Source: Poronia punctata (taxonomy: Eukaryota > Ascomycota > Sordariomycetes > Xylariales > Xylariaceae). Taken from it: a stretch of 64,000 nt of DNA. Position numbers and translations under genes: made by a program. Below the pieces are notes generated by a model that made no database searches, was not told the DNA's origin, and saw only the letters and a program-made list of their open reading frames with translations. The stretch is taken from the NCBI GenBank assembly GCA_022579005.1, contig MU401484.1, positions 202,347 through 266,346 of the forward strand, read 5' to 3'. Below are positions 34,918-46,636 of this stretch, piece by piece (positions within the stretch are counted from its first letter, which is position 1; every line of letters begins with the position of its first letter).

Positions 34918-35897
34918 AACACGCTTGTTTCTTACCGGAGAGAGTAACCCCTTGTTGGCTACCGAGCCGGACATGCTGGCGATGAAGCACATGCTGCCAT
35001 GGATTTTATATTTAAACATCATACGCGCCGCGGCCGTCGCCGTCATCATGACGCCTGTGTAGTTGATATCCATAATTCGTTGGACATCACAACGTGAATA
35101 GTCAACTACCAAATACCATGTCAGTTTTGCGCCGACAGCAGCGAATAATAAAAAAGTAGGTAGGGGTTCGGTATATCGCCCCAATCAGAAAAACTTACCG
35201 GCCGGACATATTTGCTGGACCCCAGCAGCGGCCACGACACCATCCAGTCGCTGATGTCTATCCGCAATCTCCTCGATCGTCCTCTCCAGTTTCTTCGTAT
35301 CTTGAACATCTACCTGACAGTAGGTGAGAGAACCACCCCATTGATCAGCTCTTGTCGCTGCTTCCTTCCATTCCCCATTGGGGCTCTCCTCGCGGTCAAA
35401 GCAATACACTACACCGCTTTCCGTCAGCCTCTGTTTCTGTGCCTCATAACACACAATATATATTTTCGTGGGGCGGAGGGAGAGAAGGGAAGGGGAGAGG
35501 AAAATGCATGCTTGCTGGCTAAGATATCCTCACCTTTACCACCTGTCTCGACAAGTGCCTCTGCCAGAGATAAACCGAGACCCCTCGCCCCCCCTGTGAC
35601 GACGAAGACCTTGCCAGATAGGTCGAAGTCTGCTAATCGTTTTTGTCCAATAGGGGTACTACGAGGAGGGGCAATACCGACGGTAGGATTCTGAACAGGA
35701 TCCGGCGGTGTCGGTGTCGCGTGATCGTTTTTGGTTGTTGTAGAGAAAGGTCTGTTGTCGTCTTGTCTTCTAAGAGGCCTCGACGAATGAAATGATTTCC
35801 TCTCTAATACACGACTAGACACTGCTTTTGGAATGGCTAGATTGGTGCTCCTCCAGGCGCACCGTCGTGTGAGGACCTTTAGCACAGGCTGTGACAT
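34527..35897 (-). CDS. Short-chain dehydrogenase/reductase with mitochondrial-type leader, 4 exons
   Basis: Minus-strand exons 35897-35534, 35408-35199, 35105-34936 and 34841-34527 give 352 residues, with phases matching at every junction. The NAD(P)-binding motif T-G-G-A-R-G-L-G is at about residue 100. The catalytic set is complete: Asn in I-N-Y-T-G, Ser in I-A-S-M-S-G, and Tyr/Lys in Y-N-A-S-K, which is restored across the third intron. The C-terminal S-F-M-T-G and D-G-G-H pattern resembles fungal polyol dehydrogenases (D-arabinitol, sorbitol/sorbose types), so a sugar alcohol is the likeliest substrate. Residues about 1-60 are rich in Arg and Ser, lack acidic residues early on and contain K-S-F-H-S-S-R, as in mitochondrial presequences. 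Intron 3 carries an ATC microsatellite (34886-34917). The family is certain; substrate and location are inferred. Confidence 0.88.
34886..34917. repeat. (ATC)n microsatellite in an intron
   Basis: About ten ATC triplets lie inside intron 3 (34842-34935) of the dehydrogenase gene. Confidence 0.9.
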
Positions 35898-38515
35898 ATT
35901 GGCTTCTCAGAAGAAGAAAACGTATGAAGTGAGTACTATCTAATGTGTGTTTGACAGGGTAGGGTAGGGTAGGGCAGGGGTAAGCGGACAGGTGAGATAA
36001 CGTCAAGGTAGAACTAAAGTGTCTGAGATACGTGTTTTTTTAGAATAACGAGATATAGGTAAAGGCAATAATTTTACAGGCTGTACACCTCGGTTTATAT
36101 ATACCCTACGCCACATCGTCCGAAACCTCACGATCATACTAATAACTTACCTACACGTAGGTACATGTAAGCGACGATGAAATCAAGCCGGAATGAAACG
36201 TCCGCCTATGTGGGTATGGGTATGGGAATTCCGATGACAAGTATAGGATTCTTCGAAAAAAATCATGGCATTCATGGAAATTGACATGTCATCGACAGGC
36301 AAGTATATTCCAGAATGCCCACTGTATTACAATATACAACGCCATTATTTGTAAAGAAAAAAAAAACCACGAGGACCACAAGCCTCTCGCGGCTCAACAA
36401 GAATACCGTATTCCCTTGAAACATGGGGAATAAAACTTCATGATTGGGCAAAAACACCGGATTTCCTAGGTGCGGCGTACGAGTAGGATAGGTAGCCCTT
36501 TCTCAATGGATCGGCGGCCACGGCCCATGGGATCGTCTAGGATATAAGCCACATCCCGCCATGGTGATGTCACGTTGAAATCATGACCCACCACTCGCCC
36601 TGCCCTCTGTGGGAAAGCATAATGACTGCACGTATCTACGAGTAAACCGTCAGCCATAAATCTCACGATGTCTTCTTTTTGAGCTTGGGATCGTCTGTCA
36701 AGAAAAACTATGATGGTCATAGATTTTGTGAAGCGACAGGCTTGCAGCTTCCCCCCGGCACCCTGGGTTGTTGGTTCGTGTACCGATTGTACGCCTCATC
36801 GTATACAGTACAGAATACCCATCTACAGTAGTTGGGAGCTGACGTTGATATCATAGTCCTATCCTGTCCTTAAATGTACACTTAATAATGTCAGACCTGA
36901 ACCTCCATTTTGAAAAGGTGGCACATACAGGTCAAGGTCATCGGGCAAATAAATAATTTACTGGGTCGTAGTCACATTAGGTACCTTGAAGGCTCACATT
37001 GGGGATACTTAACTTTGCTTTTCTGTTTCCCTTTTCCACTATGATATCTGTGTGCCCGCTAATACTGATATCGTCTCAATGACGGCCGACGCCTTTAAGC
37101 CATATGCGACTGTAGATAGTTCGAGTGTAAATCTGGATGGAAGACATTAGTGCTACGGTAGTACCTGGGGATTATTACCACAAATAAATTGGCTTAAGGG
37201 TACTGCCTATCTACCTCCCCTAGGGCTAGTCCAGTAGCTACACAATGGTTGTAGGAGTATATGTACTCGTACGTGTAAGACTTTACAGGATTCTGTAGGT
37301 TGAGTAGGTACTTACTTACCGACCATCCGAACCTGGCCATCCATGCTTCTGTATGTAGATCCCTTAGGTGAACCGATGGCGATCCGCTTCACCCCCCATG
37401 CTCCGGATGCGTGAGCTCCTACACACCGCCACTGCTCAACCGGCACGGCCTCTTAATATGAGACTCCGTAGAGCGGGTTCCAGACCGGAGATCGTGATTC
37501 ATCTCGTTGCTAGACGAGCCAGTTGTCAAGGTTCAGAACTCTGTTCAATCCCGGTGTGAAACAACACTGGGAATGTTTTAACCTAGGGTGGACTTGAGTG
37601 ACTGGATAGGTCACCGCAAGATCGGGCCGCCGGTTACACACTTCTGTGCATACCTTGGTTGAGGTAAATGCCTGGCTCCCACAATAACAAGGTTGGGGGT
37701 AAAGCACAACTCTTATGCCCTTTGATAGTATCTGACACGACACATGTGGTTATGCCTCTAGGCTATGTTATAGGACATGATATACCCCCTCTTAGTTGCG
37801 TCACGATCCAGTAAACATCCGTTTAGCAGACGCCGTGGACTTGCCGCAGCTCGAAGTACGTGATATACTCGTATTAGTCGGGCAGGATATTATGAGGTCT
37901 CGACTCTCGAGATTATATCAAGGTATAGATAACGCCTAACTCAAGCTGTCAAGGTAACGCGATGGGAAAACTCTCGGAATGGGCTGATCGAATCGGCGTG
38001 ATATGAGTTTCACTGCAGCAGAAGCCGATAAGTGAGTGGAATCACCATCAAGAAGGTGTTGCTATTCCTAGGGTAGGCAGGATACCGGCGTTCTTTTGCT
38101 TTCCCTTTTGTCCAGAATCATATAACTGGCCTAGGGCGTGGTTTTGTTAGATCTATCAACCTTGCTTTCACTCTGGACGCTTCTTCCAATATGGCGGTCG
38201 TCAGTAGTCTCAGTACCACAAGTTTGCTATAGGCCCTGGCCCCTACTCGTACAAAGCATGGAATTCTGCCCAAAAGCTTTCAGACCAACACGACACCATC
38301 AAGCGCTTACCTATCTGTAATACTTTAGCAGCATACGAGCAAGCACACGAAGACAGAACCCGGCCGTTCCAGCTCGTCGGACGCTTCTTCATCGGGATAG
38401 TGCAGTTGCTCTCAAACTAGCGTACACGCCTTCACAGTGTTCGTAAGGCAAATTTGCCTTATCCATTTGGAACAAGATGCTATATTCGTGGTTCACTTTC
38501 TCTTATCCTCAAATA
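35898..38515. other. 2.6-kb intergenic region
   Basis: No supported gene. Short frames such as 36466-36720 (-) have no recognisable motif. Five TACTCGTA/TACGAGTA octamers (36478, 36637, 37264, 37866, 38244) are concentrated here. Confidence 0.5.
35956..35970. repeat. (AGGGT)3 short repeat
   Basis: Three AGGGT units lie about 60 bases upstream of the dehydrogenase start codon. They superficially resemble telomere repeats but are too short and of the wrong unit. Confidence 0.7.
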
Positions 38516-40191
38516 TCACTCTGTGAGGATGATGGCTGCGCAGACACATCCCCATATAAAGAATAACCTCACCCAGCCCGAGCTGGCGCGGATCGAGGAA
38601 GACCCCGATGACGAGGCATCGTTTCCAGGCAACGATTGAGTCGGCGACGGGGAGTCTGAGCCTGTGAGAAGTCCGGCGATCCCGGAGCCCGAAGGTGGTG
38701 GCTCCGTGGCAACTTCCAACGTAGTCAAAGTGGCTTGTGGTAAAATATCAGTTAGTACGCCGCCGGCCGAAGTGATGCTACCATTTGTGGAGACCACAGG
38801 ACCTAGTGTTGCTGTCAACAATACTGTGGGCTCCGGCTGTAGGACAGAGCTGAGGATGAGCGTTCCTGAGCCCAAGATCGATTCTAGATCTTTCATCCCT
38901 GCGGCCTGAGTAGCTTTGGTATTGTTGTCTCTATGCGAGTTGCTCCATGTTCCCAGGAGGCACTGCTTCCTAAGGTTTGTGTCCGAGACCTGGCCATTTC
39001 GGTATGACGGCGTTATGCTTAAAGAAGATGTGTTGAGTCCTGCCGCTCCCGCTGCTACTAGACCTGTAAACACATCCGAGTTCATGTTAATGAATTCGGT
39101 TTGGGCACAAAGTGATGCAAGGCACTGCAAGGGTTTGTCAGCAAGATGTTTTGTACACAAGTGGCTCTTAGTGGCAGGAACACGCCGACTTACATATGAA
39201 TCGCCTGACGCCCCGGTCCAACTTATGAGACCCTTTCTCCCCCTTTCTCGAAGATATTCGGCTACTGTTGCCAACGCATCGATATTGTCGGCTGTGCATT
39301 CACGATGCGTGCCCGAGTTGTCCTGGTCGAGATACGTGCGAATGCCCAAGACTAGATCATCCGTGCTACCGTTCGGATTTGTTATGGCCAACAAAGTATC
39401 GGCTTTGCCCCTCGAAAATACCGTTGTTGCACTATCAATATCGATACCGGGAAGTAGTATCATTTGGGAGGTCGCCCCGGCGTCACGTATAGCTGTGACA
39501 GCTTTCCGGCACGTTTCGGCCCCTATGGAGACGCTGAGATGACGGGACTCGTTTATGAGCTCGAATATAATATTGTCGTGGGCAGCATATCTACTCGCCA
39601 AGTCACCCCAGAAGTTGGCAAGCTGTCCGTCGGTGGGGCCAGTCTGCTCGGTGATATTTCCATTCCATCGCCCAGAGTTGTTGATACTGATCATACAGTG
39701 GGCCCCAGTAGCAAGACATGATTGAACCAGTTGGTCATATTGTGATAGATTCGATATATCGAGGCTACCGCCCAGCTTGTCATTGGCCAGGAACTGCCAA
39801 GACGTTGCTGTCTCAAGTAGTTAGTAACTGGACTCGACACCAGGCCAAAGGGTACTGCCGGTTCGTACGCAGTCTTAACAGATTCATCCCATCATCTCTT
39901 ATAAAACGTGTCATTTGCTCTGATACACCACTCAGAGGGAGCCGAACAGAGTCGGAACCACGCGTCCCCTGGTATCAAACTTAGCAACCACTAGGGTACG
40001 AAACGGACCCAAAGGATACCCTCTTACATCAATGTGACGTCCATGCTCGGCCCCTACAGAAACGCCCTTTGCGGTAATGTCAGCACAGAACCCTATAGGA
40101 AAAACGTGGTATACAAACGTACTAGCAGCTGAACCTTTGCAAACACAGCCGGCAACACGGCAAGAGAAATAACCCCAGAAAAAAGCATCAT
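38516..40191 (-). CDS. GPI-type GH5 (subfamily 5-like) protein, probable catalytically dead paralogue, 5 exons
   Basis: Minus-strand exons 40191-40123, 40066-40028, 39968-39869, 39807-39194 and 39124-38516 join in frame to 476 residues. Exon 1 encodes a signal peptide. The order follows fungal endoglucanase II-type GH5: G-V-S-V-G-A, H-I-D-G-T, D-D-G-M-N-L-L-R-L-P, S-Q-Y-D-Q-L-V-Q, G-R-W-N-G, T-A-I-R-D-A-G-A-T-S-Q, T-Y-L-D-Q-D-N-S-G-T-H. The acid/base Glu (156, in I-N-E-S) is kept. The nucleophile position, normally T-E-T-G, reads S-W-T-G, with Trp266 replacing Glu. Two conserved active-site His are Asn112 and Arg226, and the substrate Trp of V-G-W-G-A-G is Ala. The C-terminus is Ser-rich with a hydrophobic tail, as for GPI anchoring. 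Reading frame and splicing are intact, so this looks like a retained pseudoenzyme, perhaps glucan-binding, rather than a pseudogene. Confidence 0.85.
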
Positions 40192-41972
40192 CAACACCGC
40201 TAAACCAAGAGCCAGAGGGAAGAGAAAGCAGATACAGAAAAGGGCAGAAAAGAAAAGAGATACCCCTCGTCAACTAACAGCCATCTCTGACGAGAAAGAA
40301 AAAAAAACGCACCTATCAATGTCAAGGTAGTCGAGAAAGACGAAGCCTGTATGTCTGTGTGCCCTTATACATAGCACAACTTACACATTTAACACGACTG
40401 GACGTAGCCGTGCCCAATCGGCATAGGCCACTGATGGATCGCTCCAGTTGCTGTAGATCAGGAAGGTTGCATGGGGGGGTATGAGGGGTGCGAGGCCCCC
40501 CCGGTTTGCACGCATCTTGCGTGGCAAAGTGTTTGAGAAGCGTGGGCCTCAATTGGTTAGGTCTGAAGCCCGGTTCGTACGGACATCAAACACGGCATGT
40601 CTCACATTAACAGCCACAACTTCTCAGTGGACAAACCCACGCGAAGTAGAGTCGGGGTTATCGGTCCTTTCCAGTTCCATGTCATACCTTCCCCAGGCGC
40701 ACGGGTTACAACCTAGCCTACCGTCATATCACCCACTCGTAAGCACTTTCTCTCAGTTCGTTCTTGCCGCTTATCAAATACCCTAGGTTAGGTAAGTTAG
40801 GTACTTTATAGGTAGGAAGATGGAATCCAGCATTGGAAGACGGAATCGGCACATCTCAGTGATTGGGACGAGGACATGCATTCACCGACTGGCCTACCTT
40901 CTAGGTTAGGTAAGTTCGGTATCGCATTCTGCACATCATATGGTCCTTTCGTCCAGATTTTCGTCGCGGGCAATAATGCCAACTGTTTAGCATACGTATG
41001 CGTTGGTAGGGGGGGCAAAGGCCCCGGTAGTACATACCAATTCGAAAAAAGCTGGAGGGGTAATTAGGTAAGGTGGAGCAGAACAAGCTGATCAGACACT
41101 CTACACGTAATACCTCACGACTATTGAGGCTTCGACGAAAACGTTCGCGAAGATGGCAGAGGTCTAGATTCAAAGATAGAAGACAAGATAAACCAACTTG
41201 AAGATGAGTGGCTGCCTTGACAACCGCCACCCATGGCTGCAAATGAACGCGCGCCGTTTCTACAGCAGAATGGTAGGTTCCAGACAAAAAATTCCGACTG
41301 CTACGTTATGTCGCATTGTCTTGTGGTCTTAGTGGCTGCCAAGGTTGAAACTGTTGGAAAAAAGGGGTGTCGAGCTGGCCAACGGGGGATTGTTTGTAAC
41401 AATATTTGGTAAGAAGAGGGGGACGCGTATGCTAAGTGAACGTCCATACGGCGTGATTCGAAGCGACCGAATTGAAAATGAAGTACACGGCCAGCAGGCG
41501 CTACGCAGGAGTCAACGATCCAAAGTGCCAATAATGTCTACTCGTACGTGGTTTGCTGCGCTTGATAGGACAGCGGCTGCGTAATGGGAACTGTGGAGGG
41601 TGGATGTTAGCATACTACAACTACGACAACAACAGTGAACAGGGCCGAATCATGGCCGGGCTACTATTCGCTATAATATATTGTTCATGTTTGTTCGAAA
41701 AGAATCTAAATACACCTCCCCGACTCCGAATCCCGAGGGATTTACCGCCTCATTGTTTGAACAAATGTTTATGTCCGACCACATTATGCCATGCCGTGGC
41801 CCCAAATTATAGATACACCATCAACGTCAGCGACCGACTTTTTAGGATCCTAAAGGAGGATCGGCGCTGTTGAAAGTCCGACATGGGCAGACTGACATCA
41901 GACTGATTTAATCCATGTAGAGAGTATAGAGATAGAAAAGTGAATACGGGAAAATTAGGATAAAATACATCC
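40192..41972. other. 1.8-kb intergenic region
   Basis: No supported gene. Two near-identical copies of CTAGGTTAGGTAAGTT occur at about 40783 and 40901. One TACTCGTA octamer lies at 41539. Confidence 0.5.
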
Positions 41973-43180
41973 TCAATCTTCCCATTCCTCATCGTACTGA
42001 TCGATCAGACGGTTTTCGGCATCACGGTTATTTCTCCCTCTCGTGGTCGAGGGCCCAGAGAGGTAATGGTAGCCTCCCCGGTTGGGAAATAGCCGGGCGC
42101 AGGAAGAGGTGGCAATGACGAACATATCCTGCGACTGGAAGTCAGTCATACAGAAAGACACAGCGCGCAAGACGTTTAGACTCGCTCGGGCTTGAAGGGA
42201 GTTCGGCTTACGCAGATGAAGCTCCATATACTCGCCCACATGGAGTAGTTCGGCAGTTGCCTCCAACCCCGTGCATTGCCAACAGCTCGGTTGTAGAAAA
42301 CACCACCGAGTATGTAGACGAGGATGGCGATGCCTAATATGATGGCGAACACCGAGCCAGGACCAACGCTGCCGGGCTTATGAGGTTCTGCGCCGGCGCA
42401 AGCATGTGCCGATTTGACCTTGAAGACATAGGCGCATTCGTCGGGATCAACGGCGATAAAAGAAACCTGAGCATTACCACCTAAAGCGTCTCTGTCACAA
42501 CCGAAGAATATGGTGGCAGATTTCCTCCGAACATCGTCTTCGTCTTCGTCTTCGTCGTCATCATCCTCATCCTTACTGGAACTTCTACTTTGGTCGACCT
42601 CCTCCTTTGCATCTGTAGACGAGGGTGGCTCGTCTCCATAAGGCTCATAATCCCTGTAAGTTGCGCCAGGGTGTACTGCACTTCGGTCGCCCAGGTTCCA
42701 CGAGCTTCTGGAGCTTTGTTTGCCGCATGGAGAGCCTCCGGTATATTGCAGAACCAACTCTTTCCCTCGTGTGACTAAGTGGCCTGACTGAAAACCCAAG
42801 CTGTAGTAATCTCCCTGGGAGACGTAGTATGCGCTAATGTTCTGCCACTTGCTCTCTTCGATGCCCTTCACATCCTCGATAGGCTCGACAACGGCGTTAC
42901 AGATATTTAAGGTAAAGTTGGAGCCGTAATCGTAACCTCGCGCCTTGTAGTCCGTTAGAGGTGCGCCTCGGCTATTTGACGGCCTTGAGCCATCTGGTTT
43001 CGGTTTTATAGCGGCATCGGGTCTCAAATCAAAGAAGGCGCCTGATGTGGAGGATGCGGTGCAAGCAGTAACGGTGGTGGTTGGTTCGGCATCGGATGCG
43101 ACGGCAGGAGATATGAGAGCTAGTGCGAGGAGAGAGAGGGCGGCGGGGCATGCCCGGGGCAACATGGCCTGGATGCGCAT
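41973..43180 (-). CDS. MRH-domain membrane protein, mannose-6-phosphate-receptor-like (Mrl1-like), 2 exons
   Basis: Minus-strand exons 43180-42212 and 42128-41973 give 374 residues; the junction is in phase 0. A signal peptide spans about residues 1-28 (second ATG at residue 6). The luminal domain has the MRH-type pattern: Y-D-Y-G-S-N-F-T-L-N-I-C-N, then L-Q-Y-T-G-G-S-P-C, and later I-F-F-G-C-D with paired cysteines. An acidic low-complexity insert (Asp/Glu run, about 205-220) interrupts the domain. One transmembrane helix follows (about 278-300), then a short cytosolic tail ending D-A-E-N-R-L-I-D-Q-Y-D-E-E-W, an acidic sorting-signal-like end. Such receptors cycle between Golgi, endosome and vacuole to sort hydrolases. 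The related Atg27 family is the main alternative. Confidence 0.82.
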
Positions 43181-45202
43181 TATGGTCGTTGTCTCGTGAT
43201 GTCGTTGACTTGCGACTCGTTACGCGCGCCGTGGGTCGAGGCCGATGATTTAAGGTCGCAATCAGTTACTCAACTGTGCCGCTATCTGAAATGACAAATT
43301 GACAACTTAATTGAGTCTTACTAGACTAGAAGGGACAGGATATCGTGTTGTGTGCGAAGATTGAAGCATGAGATCGTCCAATTAAGGCGACTAAACGAAT
43401 GGCAACGCTTTGTTGATTGGAAAAGCACACCGTGGCTGGAGGTCATAAATTCGTTTACTAAAGGAATCGTCTGTCGTCTGCGAGTATGAAACCTCACCCC
43501 TGGCTTCCTCAGCGACGCTGACTGGGCGGAATATCCACATGCGTAGCTTAAAACGTGTCTACCTTTCCTGGATGACGGAAGAAGCAGAGACCCTGATACG
43601 GGAGTATACTTGCCATATACATATATGAGTTTAGGCAGTAATATGCTCGTATGCGGTATACCTTTTGTCACCCCAATTCTCCGTTGGAGATTCTTGCAAC
43701 CTTTAAAATTACAAACGTTCTTGCTCGTACTGTCCAAGAATAAACAGGTTTCGTACTACTCCTTTGGCCAGTTTCATTGGAGACCTAATTTCCATGCAAA
43801 TCGACCGCAAGACGATGGATGATACAGCTAGGCGATTACACGTACAGAGCCTACAACAAGCACTTAGAGTTGTTGATAAGTGTGACTTCAAATAACTTGA
43901 CGTCCTTTTCTCCAAGGCGTTGAATAGTTTCTCCAGTCCGCGGCCGAATCATGGTGTATGGCATCTATACTCAAATCAAACCTCGGGCCATATTCGTCGT
44001 ATTCTTAGCCATGCCGGCGTCCGCGGGTCATTGTCTAGCTGTCATATTTGTCGCTAATTCCGGACTGACTTTTGGTCGATGATGAGCGAATGCCGGCATA
44101 TGGCACCGATAAACTAGGTAATACCTACACCAGCATTGGATACCATCCGCGTAAGATCATGCTCCTCCGGGGCTGAAGTGTGCCAGCAGCTAGTCGTAAT
44201 GGAACATTACAATCACTTACCTGATGCACTTCGCCTATGTTTTGTTTCCCAGGGAAACTTCCTGGACGATCCCCACCACTGCCACTACGCTGACATCTCT
44301 CAGCTCTCACCATTCGAACGGGAGTCGGGGCCAGCTCGGGCAGATCAGGCAAGTGCGGGTCGCTCCAACGCACTACGTAAATGGAATGTCACCTGCAGTA
44401 ACTGTATGGCAGTCACGAGGCTGGGAAGGTTGGTTTTTCCTCAAAGCACCTGCGTCGTCGTAACTATTGAAGTTGTCTATTACGCGAAGGCTCTGAGAAT
44501 GAGGGATTCTGCCATCCGTCAACTTAAAGACGCAGGTGCTGCAGAACCTATGGCCCGTTACCTTATAATCCCAGCCATTGGCTTCCCGACTTTGTATATT
44601 TAACTATATTTACAGTTCGTTCCGACTGAGAGGGGGCCAAATCGTGGGGCGAATACTCTCCCATACGTGTCGACGTGACATATCAGCTATGACGGGCTCA
44701 GCGTAGCAGAAACGCCTATTTATGAACAGCGATTTGCCCCAATACCCACTGTTTGGACAGCCCCAGAGACTATATTGAAGTCAACCTTGCCGCTACGATT
44801 TGAGAAAGGTTTAGTGTGGGGTAAAATAATACCACAGGCTCATAAGATCTGCGATCATGGCTGCGGGCGGGAGAGCAATCGAGAGCCCCGATTGGAGACA
44901 TGGAAACAGACGACAAACTCCTTAACTAGGACATTGATGGTACCCTAGGGCCGCATCGAAAAACGGACCCGTATGGCGCAGCAAGAACCTACCTGCCGAT
45001 ACAGTGCACCCTGATAGGTATACAACTTGCAAGACATCCTCATCCCGCCTCAAGGTCAAGTTTTGACCTTCGGAGGCCATGACAACAGACTCCTTCATTG
45101 CTTGCGAAACGTTCCGTTGAGTTACGAGCTACATACCCCAACCCGCGTACGGCCCGTTTCTTCTTATTTACTGGTGTGTGCTAAAGCATAGTCAAAGCAA
45201 TC
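43181..45202. other. 2-kb intergenic region
   Basis: Divergent spacer between the MRH protein (-) and the Mid2-like protein (+). A 155-codon plus-strand frame at 44136-44603 has no recognisable motif and I do not call it. Confidence 0.45.
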
Positions 45203-46165
45203 ATGGCCATAGCCGGTATTGCGTCGCTGCCATTATGGGCTTTCGTTTTCAGCATGGTTATGGCCGATTCCCAGAATCAATTCGAGTCGCCAAATCGTGA
45301 AGAGAACCGAAATTGGACCCTAGGGACAAGCCGAACAATTAGTTTGTCTACCGGGTGGAAGAAGTACAAGGTTCAACTTTGGCAACAGGATCCCGTCGAG
45401 GAGAGGGCCAGAGTGTCTTCTAGCCTAATATATGGCCGTAAGTATATTACTACGCAGACGACCTCTATCGGTGGAAACAAGGCACCGTTCGAAATGTCTT
45501 TACTGACAGATTACCAAAACATTCTAGAGGATAATAATCTAGCAGGTGGTCGCAATAGTTTCCAATGGACCGTCCAAACCTACGGATTTGACCTCGCGTT
45601 CTCAGAAAAGTTCTACCTTCGCGCAAATAATCTGGACGATGACAGTGATGCAACCATAACTCCATACCTCTACTTCAAGGCGGCCGAAGAGCAACCTATA
45701 TCCTCCGAAAGTCCAGCGCCATCATCCAGTGTTACCAGTAGTATGATGACCGGCACCAGCAGCATGTCAAACACTATGACTACTAGTACTAGTACTACAA
45801 CAGCAACAACAACATCCCCCAACTCTCCAGACAAACTTAAACCAACAGACTCATCAGAGTCGGGAGGCGTACGCAAAGGCCTATCGGCAGGCGAGGCAGC
45901 CGGGATCGGAGTCGGCGTAGGCCTTGGCGTCGCCCTGGCCGCTTCTCTTGCTAGTTTCTGGTATTTCAGGAAGAAAGGGCGTCAGACACCGACACAGTTG
46001 GCAACCGCCATATCACATGAACCCCCTAAGTCAGAAGTTCATACGACAACACCATATGCTCCTCCAGCGGAGATGTCGCACTATACACGACCTGTCGAGA
46101 TGCATGATCCTTTGGCAGTACCGGAAATGCCCTACCAATCAAAACCGGCACAACTTGGGCCATAA
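45203..46165 (+). CDS. Mid2-like single-pass cell-surface protein
   Basis: One exon, 320 residues. A signal peptide (about 1-21) is followed by a soluble domain (about 25-165) with W-T-L-G-T-S, V-Q-L-W-Q-Q and Q-W-T-V-Q-T-Y motifs, common in fungal proteins of this architecture. Then come a Ser/Thr-rich stalk (about 165-225) and one transmembrane helix rich in Gly and Ala (about 232-257). The helix is closed by the basic W-Y-F-R-K-K-G-R, and a cytosolic Pro/Glu/Thr-rich tail ends the protein. The layout matches wall-stress sensors such as Mid2/Wsc, though the ectodomain lacks an obvious WSC cysteine pattern. A wall or surface function is an inference from architecture. Confidence 0.82.
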   Translation: MAIAGIASLPLWAFVFSMVMADSQNQFESPNREENRNWTLGTSRTISLSTGWKKYKVQLWQQDPVEERARVSSSLIYGRKYITTQTTSIGGNKAPFEMSLLTDYQNILEDNNLAGGRNSFQWTVQTYGFDLAFSEKFYLRANNLDDDSDATITPYLYFKAAEEQPISSESPAPSSSVTSSMMTGTSSMSNTMTTSTSTTTATTTSPNSPDKLKPTDSSESGGVRKGLSAGEAAGIGVGVGLGVALAASLASFWYFRKKGRQTPTQLATAISHEPPKSEVHTTTPYAPPAEMSHYTRPVEMHDPLAVPEMPYQSKPAQLGP

Positions 46166-46395
46166 TAATGATATTCTTTTACTCTTTAGACTTGGGACAG
46201 TTGATTGACACCCCTTTTTATTTGGCCTATGTACCTTAGTTCAGATGTAATTATGCATGTATAGACTAGACACTGGACAAACAAGTTTGACGTTTCGTTT
46301 CTGGTATATGGCACTCGCATGAGTCAATCAGGTCCGATTCTATCTATATCGCCAGGTGTAAGCTGGATGTTGAGATACTTTTATCACATCTCGTG

Positions 46396-46573
46396 GGGGG
46401 GGGGGCGGGGGGGGGCCGCCGCGGCGGCGGACGGCGGGGCGCGGCGCGCGAGGGCGGGGCCGGCCCCACCGGCCGCCCCGGGCTCGGGCGNNNNNNNNNN
46501 TTTAATATTTCCATTTTTTCTTTTTTTTTTTTTTTTTTTAAAACAAAAAACCCCCCCCCCCCCCCCCCCCCCC
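46396..46573. other. Assembly gap (10 N) between G-rich and poly-C sequence
   Basis: Ten N lie at 46491-46500. The left side holds a poly-G run followed by an extremely GC-rich block. The right side holds an AT-rich stretch with a T run, then about 24 C. Poly-G entering a gap from the left and poly-C (poly-G on the other strand) entering from the right is what low-signal read ends produce in two-colour sequencing. The bases around the gap are therefore unreliable, and frames crossing it are meaningless. Confidence 0.8.
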
Positions 46574-46636
46574 CTCCTCCTCCCATTCTTTGATGCCGTA
46601 GGTTATCACTTCTTTCCCACCGCCTCACTCCTCATC

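Noticed and set aside
35956..35970. Telomere-like GGGTA repeats
   Set aside because: Only three units, wrong unit for the fungal TTAGGG repeat, and located between genes.
36466..36720. 84-codon minus-strand frame
   Set aside because: Short, no recognisable domain and isolated from any spliced continuation.
44136..44603. 155-codon plus-strand frame
   Set aside because: Non-ATG start, no domain, competing frames on both strands, no splicing partner.
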